Positions 18,126 to 25,014 of a DNA stretch of 41,962 nt are shown here, in pieces (the stretch's first letter is position 1; the number at the start of each line of letters is the position of its first letter). The notes under the pieces are model-generated. The model searched no databases and was not told the origin of the DNA. It saw only the letters and a program-made list of their open reading frames with translations. The stretch is from a virus: the IMG/VR virus record IMGVR_UViG_3300025153_000010, positions 1 to 41,962 of that record. The stretch is one strand, 5' to 3'. Both the position numbers and the translations under genes were made by a program.

Positions 18126-18159
18126 AAAAGCCCTCCGATGCAGGGAGCATCGGAGGGCT
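18126..18159 (-). terminator. Rho-independent terminator
   Basis: Perfect 13-bp stem (AGCCCTCCGATGC at 18129-18141 and its complement at 18147-18159) with a 5-nt loop. On the minus strand it is followed by TTTTCC. It separates the early/accessory transcript from the fibre gene. Confidence 0.8.
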
Positions 18160-18166
18160 GATTTGA

Positions 18167-18307
18167 TTACTGATTAAATAGATAATCAAACATTCCGATG
18201 CGAATCGCGGCGGTGAATAGCTCCACGGCTAACTTAATAAGTAATTCCTTGTCGATGAATGGCCCCGTGGAACCTTGCTCCCGGTGGCATTTGGTTTTTT
18301 TTGCCAT
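18167..18307 (-). CDS. Small basic protein, unknown
   Basis: 46 aa from the internal ATG at 18307 (MAKKTKCHREQG), preferred over the ATG at 18352 because the earlier start would run through the TGGGACA inverted repeat. The C-terminal half is an amphipathic helix (ELLIKLAVELFTAAIRIG). It is followed after 8 nt by the terminator at 18126-18159. No family recognised. Confidence 0.45.
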   Translation of the reverse strand: MAKKTKCHREQGSTGPFIDKELLIKLAVELFTAAIRIGMFDYLFNQ

Positions 18308-18340
18308 GGGACAAATATTGATGCCCGGCAAAAAAATCAA

Positions 18341-18400
18341 TGGGACAGCCACTACACCCTCCTAATTTGCGTCAATTGAGGGTTTTTGTTGGCTGTCCCA
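18341..18400. promoter_or_regulatory. Inverted repeat TGGGACAGCCA, possible operator
   Basis: Two perfect 11-bp arms, TGGGACAGCCA at 18341-18351 and its complement at 18390-18400, 38 nt apart, with a third partial copy (CATGGGACA) near 18305-18313. They lie between the MYG1-like gene and the small gene at 18167. This would suit a regulator-binding or transcript-folding element. Which is unknown. Confidence 0.4.
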
Positions 18401-18425
18401 TGGAATTACAAAAAAAATGCTATAG

Positions 18426-19304
18426 TTATTCTGGCAAGTGAGGGTAAAGCGCTTCGGCAAACCAAATAGCGACCCTCTTATCTTTCACTACGGCCATAAA
18501 ACCCGACTTATGCCGAAAAATGAAACCCGGACAATGTGCTATGCTTTCCGGTACCACATCGATCGTTGTGTCGCGGGACTGGATTTGCCAACCGTTGGCG
18601 TGTGGCATTACGGCAAAAACGTGGTCGGTCTTATCCTTCCAGATTCCGGAATATTCTTCAAACACGGCCACGTTGTTTGGCAGGATCACGCGGCGGTGGT
18701 ATTCGGCTTCGAATTCGGCTTTGCGCTCGGAGTTGTAAACTTCGTTGCCAATGATGACCATGGCGAACTCAACTGCTTTGCGGAATTGGATAAATTGCTG
18801 ATCTGGATCAGTAACATCGCGGTTGAAACCACCGATAATACTGGAAACATTGCGAAAGCCGCTGGGAAGTGTTGCCCACACGCCGTATATATTGTTACGG
18901 TTGGTGTCCATTGCGTCGATAGCGGAAATGAATTTTTCGAAAAATGGCTGGGCGTCGGGTCGTGGACAAATCAAATCCTTAAAATGCTCATACACCAACC
19001 CAGCAGCCGACATAAGGTTCATATCCTGATGATGGTCGAAATTCAACATTGAAGGATCGTAAACGCCCCCAACATCCAAAACCAAGATTTGAGGATCTGC
19101 CAGACCGGCCGCGAGAATTTCGGGATTGCGGGTGCGGAATAACTCGAAGCCACGAAAGTGATTCTCGTTAACATTATAATAACCCGTGAATAAATCGAAC
19201 GGAAAACCGTGATATGCATCCATTGCAGTTTGCAGCATGGCCACTGCAAAAACGTCGTCGGCGTGAAAGGTGGTGTCGTGGGTAATAACTCTATTGAAGT
19301 TCAT
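18426..19304 (-). CDS. MYG1-family (UPF0160, DHH-like) metal-dependent hydrolase
   Basis: 292 aa. The N-terminus has the MYG1 signature THDTTFHADDVFAVAML (His9, His14, Asp16, Asp17), then DVGGVYDP at 77-84 and FDHHQ with Asp90, His91, His92. These are the metal-binding residues of the DHH superfamily as used by MYG1 proteins, for which exonuclease activity on RNA has been reported in eukaryotes. The length matches the one-domain family. The start overlaps the end of the cytosine methyltransferase-like gene by 14 nt. In a phage it could act on nucleic acid turnover or a signalling nucleotide; substrate unknown. Not a usual phage gene. Confidence 0.85.
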   Translation of the reverse strand: MNFNRVITHDTTFHADDVFAVAMLQTAMDAYHGFPFDLFTGYYNVNENHFRGFELFRTRNPEILAAGLADPQILVLDVGGVYDPSMLNFDHHQDMNLMSAAGLVYEHFKDLICPRPDAQPFFEKFISAIDAMDTNRNNIYGVWATLPSGFRNVSSIIGGFNRDVTDPDQQFIQFRKAVEFAMVIIGNEVYNSERKAEFEAEYHRRVILPNNVAVFEEYSGIWKDKTDHVFAVMPHANGWQIQSRDTTIDVVPESIAHCPGFIFRHKSGFMAVVKDKRVAIWFAEALYPHLPE

Positions 19305-20124
19305 AAGAATGGATTGGGGTTGTAAAATTAGTGAATGAATGATGGGAATCGATCTGGGAAAGAATCTCTTTGATCAGAGCCGGGGGCACAATGGAACGCT
19401 CGTAGGCGCTGGTCATTTCGGTTACAGATCCTGGAAAGATGCGCCCCACGGCCGTGCTGATTTTTGGGAGCTTCAAAAAACTGCAATTGGTGAAAATGTC
19501 GGTTGGCTTGTAGATGTCCAGACCGAAGTCGTTGTAACTGATTTCGTACCGAAAAGGCGCGAAATTCATTTGCGGCATGTGCCTGAGTGCCCCCCTTGGA
19601 TTTTCAATGAAAAAGTATGTGGGGTTTATTTTCTTGATCAGCCACAAGGTTTTTTCAAGAAGCTGGACGGCACGCCGGGATGCTTCGGTTTTGGGGAAAT
19701 AGTAGTAACTCCTATGATTGTACGTTATCTTATCCCAATGGTTGACCAGATTCAAAATGGAATACTGGGTGCATGGCACCGATGCCCAAACGATAGATGC
19801 CTTGTCCCGACCTGGTATTTGATTCAAGGCAACTTTGGCGATGTCGGCCGACAGATCAGGTTGGAACTTGTTTTCGATGTCGACGGTGAAAACCTTGTAC
19901 CCAAAGTCAGCCTGAGCGATACTGGACACTGTTTTCGACCCTGCGAAAAACTCGACGAGATAGCGATCTTTCAGGTCGGTTTTGTAATGTAGATTGTCCG
20001 CAAACGTGGACATGCAATTTTGACAATGCCAGGCCGATTTTTTGAGCAAAGGATAATAGATTTCCTTCATGCTGGTATCAAATTGCTTGATACCGCACGA
20101 TGTGCAGTAATGTCTTTTCTTCAT
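19291..20124 (-). CDS. C5-cytosine methyltransferase-like protein with N-terminal zinc ribbon
   Basis: 277 aa. A four-Cys zinc ribbon (Cys7, Cys10, Cys34, Cys37) precedes a Rossmann-type domain: motif I-like VEFFAGSKTVS with VDIEN (residues 57-85), motif IV SVPCTQYS with catalytic-type Cys118, and motif VI-like IENPRG (Glu174), where classical enzymes have ENV. The target recognition region is short, and the protein is shorter than typical bacterial C5 enzymes. It may methylate phage DNA against restriction, or be a related modification enzyme. It overlaps the MYG1-like gene, so the two are probably co-expressed. Confidence 0.75.
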   Translation of the reverse strand: MKKRHYCTSCGIKQFDTSMKEIYYPLLKKSAWHCQNCMSTFADNLHYKTDLKDRYLVEFFAGSKTVSSIAQADFGYKVFTVDIENKFQPDLSADIAKVALNQIPGRDKASIVWASVPCTQYSILNLVNHWDKITYNHRSYYYFPKTEASRRAVQLLEKTLWLIKKINPTYFFIENPRGALRHMPQMNFAPFRYEISYNDFGLDIYKPTDIFTNCSFLKLPKISTAVGRIFPGSVTEMTSAYERSIVPPALIKEILSQIDSHHSFTNFTTPIHSYELQ

Positions 20125-20205
20125 GATTTTATGACAATCCGGATTGAACGGTTTACAGTGCGCAGCCGACCTGAGGTGCAGGCCGGCAAATGGCGTTTTT
20201 TAGTT

Positions 20206-20529
20206 TTATTCGATTACTTCAAAGGAGTGGATTCCGGCAAAATCTGAAAAGTCAAAACTTCGGAAGGCTGGCTGATATTCGTACTTGCCTTTCTTCGAGT
20301 CCCATCTAACAACAGCTTCCATGCCGTTCAGAAAATGGTAGTTGTAGTTTTGAAGGATCCGAATGCGGCACCCGTCAGATACCTCTTTGCCATTGGAATC
20401 ATAAAAAACAGCTACTGGCTTTACTTTCGGCTTTTTGTATAGGCCTTGACGGCCCATCTCTTCCAGATAATTGTCATACGACCCATATTCCTTTATGATA
20501 TCGTTCAGCTTTGATGTGATGCTACCCAT
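20206..20529 (-). CDS. Small phage protein, unknown
   Basis: 107 aa. The pattern AVFYDSNGKEVSDGCRIRIL followed by GMEAVVRWDSKKGKYEY is typical of small beta-barrel phage accessory proteins of the YopX-like kind (a weak resemblance). The ATG lies 8 nt inside the preceding small gene. No catalytic motif. Confidence 0.6.
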   Translation of the reverse strand: MGSITSKLNDIIKEYGSYDNYLEEMGRQGLYKKPKVKPVAVFYDSNGKEVSDGCRIRILQNYNYHFLNGMEAVVRWDSKKGKYEYQPAFRSFDFSDFAGIHSFEVIE

Positions 20530-20743
20530 TGGAATCAGGTTTAACAGGTTCGACTTGATAAGGATTTGGGTAAAGAACTTTCAAAAATTCATTTTCCGAT
20601 TTGAACAAATCTCTATCTAGTTCAACTGATCGTAATTCTTTCTTCAACCGTCTGCACATCCATATTAAACCGGATACTTGAATATTTGCAACTGATGAAA
20701 TCGTTTGAGTATTTCTCACTCTTGGAGTTGTTATACTATTCAT
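20522..20743 (-). CDS. Small helical protein, unknown
   Basis: 73 aa, basic helix (WMCRRLKKELRSVELDRDLF) followed by a Pro-rich tail (YPNPYQVEPVKPDSNG). It overlaps the next gene by 8 nt and follows the ASCH-like gene closely, so it belongs to the early operon. Function unknown. Confidence 0.5.
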   Translation of the reverse strand: MNSITTPRVRNTQTISSVANIQVSGLIWMCRRLKKELRSVELDRDLFKSENEFLKVLYPNPYQVEPVKPDSNG

Positions 20744-20758
20744 AATGATTCGAATCTC

Positions 20759-21448
20759 TTAAGACTTTATGATTACTTCGAAACCGATCACCCACACCCA
20801 GGGGTTGCTCTTCACACTGTTTTCTCCCTGGATAGAGGCCCAAAGTGTGAAAAATGACAAAATAGGATCATTAGTGCCCACTTCACCGCCATAAGGGTGA
20901 TTGTACCATCTGTACCTCGTTTCCTCAGGAGCCTCAGGCCAAGATGGCAAAACCTCTATCCCTTCGTGCACTGCATCATCGGCGCTAATTGACGCCAATC
21001 GATCGGCCTTGACGTCTGTAATTTCGATCCAGGTTCTGGCAAAAACTTTGGGTAAAAACCGAGCTCGTTGCCATTTGCCCAGGGTTTTACGCTTTCGAAG
21101 CTTTTGCAAAGTGGTCAGCGAAATTTCCTTGTAATACAGGTCAATAATAACCCCGTCTTTAAACTGACAATACCACCTATTTTCTACTGCCCAAATTTTA
21201 TGTTCTTCCCGGATCCAAAGTTGATCGCCGATTTCGCCGAATGGAGATGGAATCGGTGTGATCCATGGTGTAATTTCCGGCTTCAAGTCCTCAAACAAAA
21301 GACCCTTATCGTACCCGATATATTTGTAACGGTCGGGATCGTCATTGATGATCAGCTTATCCGACAGTAGCCTGCGCGTCATTGTCTTAACTCCGTTGTG
21401 GATAGGCTGGATTAGGCTTGTTGAGAATGAAATGGGGCGTTCTTTCAT
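20759..21448 (-). CDS. ASCH/PUA-like phage protein
   Basis: 229 aa. The start MKERPISFSTSLIQPIHNG with KTMTRRL, the GDQLWIREEHKIW box in the middle, FARTWIEITDVKADRLASIS and the C-terminal NPWVWVIGFEVI are the conserved landmarks of a widespread phage ASCH-like family. ASCH domains adopt a PUA-like beta-barrel fold and are thought to bind RNA or modified bases. The gene starts 4 nt after the upstream stop. The function in phage biology is unknown. Confidence 0.75.
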   Translation of the reverse strand: MKERPISFSTSLIQPIHNGVKTMTRRLLSDKLIINDDPDRYKYIGYDKGLLFEDLKPEITPWITPIPSPFGEIGDQLWIREEHKIWAVENRWYCQFKDGVIIDLYYKEISLTTLQKLRKRKTLGKWQRARFLPKVFARTWIEITDVKADRLASISADDAVHEGIEVLPSWPEAPEETRYRWYNHPYGGEVGTNDPILSFFTLWASIQGENSVKSNPWVWVIGFEVIIKS

Positions 21449-21452
21449 AATA

Positions 21453-21944
21453 CTATCTATTGGAATCTGATTTAAAAAGCTGGTTGAATTTATTTTTTGT
21501 CACCTCTTGGCAGTCTTTGGGAGCTTTCCAGTTTTCCTGAATTTCAGTTATGTTATCCCATACTTCGAATCCGATGTATTCATCTGAGGTGAAATTGTAC
21601 CCGATTCGCACGAAGTCGTAATCCACTTTCACAATTCTGTTCAGGTCACCTATTGGAATGGTTGGAAGTTCTTTGAACATTTTATCGATTAGCTTACCAT
21701 CTCGGGTACTTTTACGAGGTGTAGCTTCTCCATTTTTATTGACTTTCCACAATGCCAAATAAGGTTCCTTTTCAAATTTTACAGCAGAAATTCCACCATA
21801 GGCAACTCCATAGGCACTTAAAAAAATGGAAAACCCGAATGCGTCAGCCACTTTTTTCTGAGCTTCAAAACATGCTGTTCTACGATTTTGGAATTCGGCA
21901 AATTTTGCACCTGTCTTGCTTGTTTTCTTTGTGATAAAATACAT
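21453..21944 (-). CDS. Early phage protein, unknown
   Basis: 163 aa, MYFITKKTSKTGAKFAEFQN at the start, basic and mixed alpha/beta. No motif recognised. It follows the stop of a 53-codon gene by 3 nt and ends 4 nt before the ASCH-like gene, within a tightly packed early operon. Confidence 0.6.
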   Translation of the reverse strand: MYFITKKTSKTGAKFAEFQNRRTACFEAQKKVADAFGFSIFLSAYGVAYGGISAVKFEKEPYLALWKVNKNGEATPRKSTRDGKLIDKMFKELPTIPIGDLNRIVKVDYDFVRIGYNFTSDEYIGFEVWDNITEIQENWKAPKDCQEVTKNKFNQLFKSDSNR

Positions 21945-21947
21945 GAT

Positions 21948-22109
21948 CTAAGGATTTAAAATCGTGCTGGCCATTTTGTCAAGTACCTTTTCTTGCTCTT
22001 TGGAAGCGATGAGCACTTGCTTGTCCCTGGTTATGAAATATTTGTTTTGGAGGTTCCGGACTTTTTGAACCTGGGTTGCAAGGGATTGGAGTGTGATTGT
22101 TTCAGGCAT
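21948..22109 (-). CDS. 53-residue early peptide
   Basis: Small frame from ATG 22109 (MPETITLQSLATQVQKV) to TAG at 21948. Hydrophilic and helical, with alternating Lys/Gln/Leu (KVRNLQNKYFITRDKQVLIA), probably a short coiled coil. Its ATG overlaps the TGA of the upstream gene by 8 nt and the next gene begins 3 nt after its stop. This spacing matches its neighbours and supports a real gene. Confidence 0.55.
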   Translation of the reverse strand: MPETITLQSLATQVQKVRNLQNKYFITRDKQVLIASKEQEKVLDKMASTILNP

Positions 22110-22365
22110 CGCTTTCTGGGTTTAAAAATGAATTGAAGGTTTCTAATGCTCGTTGGTATTCATAGTCAAATTCTTTTTGATCAATCGGCTCAAAAGTCTC
22201 TGAGATAAAAACGGCCAGGTGCTCGACCCAATAGATCCCAGGCCATCGCAATGTTACTTTCAGTGTGTCGGCAGCTACCTCGATTTTGTCATGAGGGACA
22301 GCGAAATATTCTGTGAAGAAATCCTGTGAAGCAAAGTTTTTGTGAAGCTGTTTATAGTATTTCAT
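22102..22365 (-). CDS. Small early protein, unknown
   Basis: 87 aa, MKYYKQLHKNFASQDFFTEYF start; acidic with many aromatics. Overlaps the upstream gene by four bases and the downstream 53-codon gene by 8 nt. No recognised domain. Confidence 0.55.
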   Translation of the reverse strand: MKYYKQLHKNFASQDFFTEYFAVPHDKIEVAADTLKVTLRWPGIYWVEHLAVFISETFEPIDQKEFDYEYQRALETFNSFLNPESDA

Positions 22366-22550
22366 GAGATCTGTTTGATGAAGTCCTTGCTGTGATCGTG
22401 GTCGTCAGCCCAATAGCGCCCGTTTGCCATCCAATAACGGTCGTCGGATCTTACCGGGAAAAGGCCATTTTTGTCGGTGATTTCTGAGATGGTGAAAGTT
22501 TTACCACCACGTGTTAGCCAGGTTTGCCCGGCTTTGATTTCGATATCCAT
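22362..22550 (-). CDS. Small early protein, unknown
   Basis: 62 aa. The opening IKAGQTWLTRGGKTFTISEI looks like a small SH3/KOW-like beta barrel, then a Trp- and Asp-rich tail (WMANGRYWADDHDHSKDF). Overlaps its neighbours by 1 and 4 nt. Function unknown. Confidence 0.55.
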   Translation of the reverse strand: MDIEIKAGQTWLTRGGKTFTISEITDKNGLFPVRSDDRYWMANGRYWADDHDHSKDFIKQIS

Positions 22551-22789
22551 TAATCAGATTTTGTTAGGGTCATTTCGAAGATATCCTTGTCGGTTCGGAG
22601 CTTCCCAAGTCGCTGGTAATCCGGGCCTGCTTGTTTTTGTATTTCTTCGAGACAGGCCAACGTATTGTAAAAGTTGGGATTGAAGCCTTTTGTAATTTTC
22701 ACAAACAGCTTGTCACCAATGAACTCGAAGCGCTCGACCAGCCCGAATTGATCTAGTTCTTTCGGGGGATGGCGTGATTCCTGGGGCAT
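22550..22789 (-). CDS. Small early protein, unknown
   Basis: 79 aa, MPQESRHPPKELDQFGLVER. Mixed charge, no motif. The last base of its stop codon is shared with the next ATG. Member of the early small-gene chain. Confidence 0.5.
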   Translation of the reverse strand: MPQESRHPPKELDQFGLVERFEFIGDKLFVKITKGFNPNFYNTLACLEEIQKQAGPDYQRLGKLRTDKDIFEMTLTKSD

Positions 22790-22801
22790 ATATTGGATTG
22801 G

Positions 22802-23197
22802 TTAAAGTGAAAAATTCGCGATTATCTTCCGTAGGTTTTCGATGTCCTCTTGCTTGCTTTCGATGGTGTCTTGCAGGACATTGTTTACGGTTTCGTGTTG
22901 CTGGATCCGCTGGCGGAAGATGTCAATGATGGGTTTCATGTGATTGCACGTCCAGCCCTTGGTTACCAGCAGCATGAGGGTAGTTTTGGTAAGGCAGTTT
23001 TCGAACTCGCCAAACGTTTGCAATAGCTTCATGGCCCGGATCTGTTCCAGCTTTTCCGCTGTATTTCGCCAGTATTCAGCAAAGAGTCCTGATTCATAGA
23101 CATCAAGCTCGATATGATAAAAAACGTCGTCCTGATGGCGGATTTCGGTTAAATAGATGTACTTCCGATTATCATCGATAATTGCTTGAAGCGTCAT
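22802..23197 (-). CDS. Helical early protein, unknown
   Basis: 131 aa. Beta-like N-terminus (YIYLTEIRHQDDVFYHIELD), then long helices including a C-terminal coiled coil (ESKQEDIENLRKIIANF). Cytoplasmic. Function unknown. Confidence 0.55.
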   Translation of the reverse strand: MTLQAIIDDNRKYIYLTEIRHQDDVFYHIELDVYESGLFAEYWRNTAEKLEQIRAMKLLQTFGEFENCLTKTTLMLLVTKGWTCNHMKPIIDIFRQRIQQHETVNNVLQDTIESKQEDIENLRKIIANFSL

Positions 23198-23421
23198 GAC
23201 AAGGATGGTTTGGGTGAAAGTGTGTTACCTGGCTGCACCGGTGGTATCGATGGTATTGCCGGCGATATCGACAGAGCCGGCGTGGTGGACCGCATCAGTA
23301 TTTCGGGCGATGTGATCAGCTGGTACCGCTTTATGTACCGGTAGGATCCAGCATTGTTTTTAGATTCTGCAACATGGCCCGCTGTTCGATCACTGGCAGA
23401 TCCTTGAACTTTCGCCGCCAA
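23194..23421 (-). CDS. Doubtful small frame overlapping Dam 3' end
   Basis: 75 codons, Ser/Pro/Ala-rich (PALSISPAIPSIPPVQPG). Its first 90 nt lie inside the Dam gene in another frame, but its stop overlaps the next ATG as ATGA, like the other genes here, and it fills a 133-nt gap that would otherwise be empty. A shorter start inside the gap is possible. Weak call. Confidence 0.25.
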   Translation of the reverse strand: MAAKVQGSASDRTAGHVAESKNNAGSYRYIKRYQLITSPEILMRSTTPALSISPAIPSIPPVQPGNTLSPKPSLS

Positions 23422-24116
23422 CGGCGTTGCATCCGGGTGATACGTTCACGTTCGCGGTAATCTTCCCCGATGTATTGGAAGTCGTGTAGCTGGTCGGTTT
23501 CGGGATAGTTCATCCAAAGTTGTTCAATGGCACGGCCATTGCGGGTTTGAGACTCGAATTCGATGCGACGCCAGCTATCCGCCCATCCTTTTCCCCAAAT
23601 CATATCGTCGTATAGCTCATTGGGGTAGGTGCTAATCGCTACCTTGGCATATTGAAAATTTACCAGACTGCGTATAAGCTCTTGATGATCATCGTCGGAT
23701 AGTTCGTACCTGTATTGTGGCCGGGAATCCTTCCTTGCTGTAAGCGGGTATGGTGGATCAGCGTAAATGAAGGCATCCTCTCTATCCAACAGACGATTGA
23801 AACGTGAATCGTCAAACAGCTCCAAAGTGGATCCATGGAAACAAAAATTTCCTTTTGCGCCCATTTCAATGCGTCGCAAGATGTGTGTGAAATCTGTTAC
23901 GTGATCGAAACCAAACTTTTCGACATAAAAGCGAATGAGCCGCTCGTCGGTTTCGACTACATAATTAGCCCATGCCGTCCGCTTGTGCCGCAAGATCCCC
24001 AGCATCCCTCCAAAAAGCTCGACATATATCCTGTGAGCTGGGATCTGGTTAATGATCTTCTGGTATGTGCCAGAACCAGACTTTCCGCCGAAATATTGAG
24101 TGTTTTTGAATTCCAT
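23331..24116 (-). CDS. D12-class adenine-N6 DNA methyltransferase
   Basis: About 261 aa from ATG 24116 (MEFKNTQYFGGKSGSGTYQ). An ATG at 24143 would add nine residues and overlap the upstream gene. Landmarks: the AdoMet-binding YFGGKSGSG start, ELFGGMLGILRHK, and catalytic DPPY at residues 120-123. The enzyme methylates adenine and would modify phage DNA or mark it against host restriction. Target specificity cannot be read. The C-terminus is strongly basic (RITRMQRRWRRKFK). It starts 4 nt after the preceding stop. Confidence 0.85.
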   Translation of the reverse strand: MEFKNTQYFGGKSGSGTYQKIINQIPAHRIYVELFGGMLGILRHKRTAWANYVVETDERLIRFYVEKFGFDHVTDFTHILRRIEMGAKGNFCFHGSTLELFDDSRFNRLLDREDAFIYADPPYPLTARKDSRPQYRYELSDDDHQELIRSLVNFQYAKVAISTYPNELYDDMIWGKGWADSWRRIEFESQTRNGRAIEQLWMNYPETDQLHDFQYIGEDYRERERITRMQRRWRRKFKDLPVIEQRAMLQNLKTMLDPTGT

Positions 24117-24120
24117 TATT

Positions 24121-24354
24121 CTATTCAAATTGAAAGTTTGCATTGATTGCTTTCAGTGTGTCACCCAATAGCCAGATGTTTTCATCGAGCACGTTGACAC
24201 CGTCTTGCATGGTACCAATTTCCTCCGGTGTCAGATCGGCTGAATGATGCTCGATTACTTCATGCTCATCCTCCATGATTTCAGTAAGGCGGGTGATAAC
24301 TTGTTGAAGCTTTGGCATCGTTGCTGTGAGCTTTCTTTGGTTTTTGGGTGACAT
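24121..24354 (-). CDS. Small acidic early protein
   Basis: 77 aa. A basic N-terminus (MSPKNQRKLTATMPKLQQV) then an acidic helix-rich region with several His (EDEHEVIEHHSADL). It is separated by 3 nt from its upstream neighbour and by 4 nt from the Dam gene. No domain recognised. Confidence 0.55.
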   Translation of the reverse strand: MSPKNQRKLTATMPKLQQVITRLTEIMEDEHEVIEHHSADLTPEEIGTMQDGVNVLDENIWLLGDTLKAINANFQFE

Positions 24355-24357
24355 GGA

Positions 24358-24669
24358 TTAGAGGTTTAAAGAGGTTTTTACGAATTCGAAATGGGTGGTG
24401 AAGTCCTTTAATCGCGCCTTGTATTCCTTTTCGGACGACGCAACACAGAAATTGATCATGAACTCGACGTCGAAGAATTCGCCCAGGCCACATACATCGG
24501 TGCCAGTCGACCGAATTTTGAACTTTTCAGAGTCGACGTATTCGAGCCAAAAGGCTTCGCTTTCGGATTTTATCTTAATAAAAAACCTGTCATTGGCCGT
24601 ACGGACGTACACCGGATAGGTTATTTTGATCTTTGGAGGTACGGAAAGTCGTTTAATTTCGCTGATCAT
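24358..24669 (-). CDS. Small early protein next to iteron array
   Basis: 103 aa, beta-rich (KIKITYPVYVRTANDRFFIK) with two Cys. The first gene downstream of the GTAGGCA repeat region on the minus strand. Function unknown. Being next to the origin it could be an origin-associated factor, but nothing in the sequence shows this. Confidence 0.55.
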   Translation of the reverse strand: MISEIKRLSVPPKIKITYPVYVRTANDRFFIKIKSESEAFWLEYVDSEKFKIRSTGTDVCGLGEFFDVEFMINFCVASSEKEYKARLKDFTTHFEFVKTSLNL

Positions 24670-24706
24670 AACTTTGACATATTTACCAAGGGGTACCTAT
24701 TTTGAG

Positions 24707-24998
24707 TGCCTACCATGCCTACCGTGCCTACGCTTGAAAACTTTTGCTGATAATCAATCGATTACCAGTTTTGACAGTACCTACAACCGTAGGCAAATTC
24801 CGTTTAGCGTAGGCAAATGGCCGATTTTGTAGGCAAGTGCCATTTTGTAGGCATTTTTCGGGCACTTGCCTACGCTTGCCTACCATTTGCCTACCGTTGC
24901 CTACGCCTTGCTTCGCTCCCTTTACCACCTATTTATTTAATAATCAATTAATTAATATATATATGGTAAGGGCGTAGGCACGGTAGGCACGGTAGGCA
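24707..24998. other. Probable replication origin: 14 GTAGGCA iterons plus AT-rich element
   Basis: Seen: 14 exact copies of TGCCTAC/GTAGGCA arranged as three (24707-24731, 9-bp period, TGCCTAC), four (24789-24853, GTAGGCA, 18-20-bp period), four (24867-24904, TGCCTAC, 10-11-bp period) and three (24974-24998, GTAGGCA, 9-bp period). The outer triplets form a 27-bp inverted repeat with one mismatch. A perfect 13-bp inverted repeat (24829-24841 and 24861-24873) lies inside. An AT-rich stretch at 24926-24965 looks like a DNA unwinding element. This is the only gap above 300 nt without a gene and lies 16 nt behind the primase-helicase stop. An iteron-type origin is the best reading (inference). Confidence 0.6.
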
Positions 24999-25014
24999 AG
25001 GAAAATACGGGGCG

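Noticed and set aside
18438-19052. Plus-strand frame of 204 codons
   Set aside because: Antisense to the MYG1-like gene.
19339-19992. Plus-strand frame of 217 codons
   Set aside because: Antisense to the methyltransferase-like gene whose motifs are clear.
20150-20205. Hairpin GCCGACCTG / CAGGCCGGC as a terminator for the 20206 gene
   Set aside because: The T-run lies on the plus strand, where no gene needs termination; one mismatch in the stem.
24707-24998. CRISPR array
   Set aside because: Repeat is only 7 bp, alternates in orientation and spacing is 9-20 bp; no cas gene.
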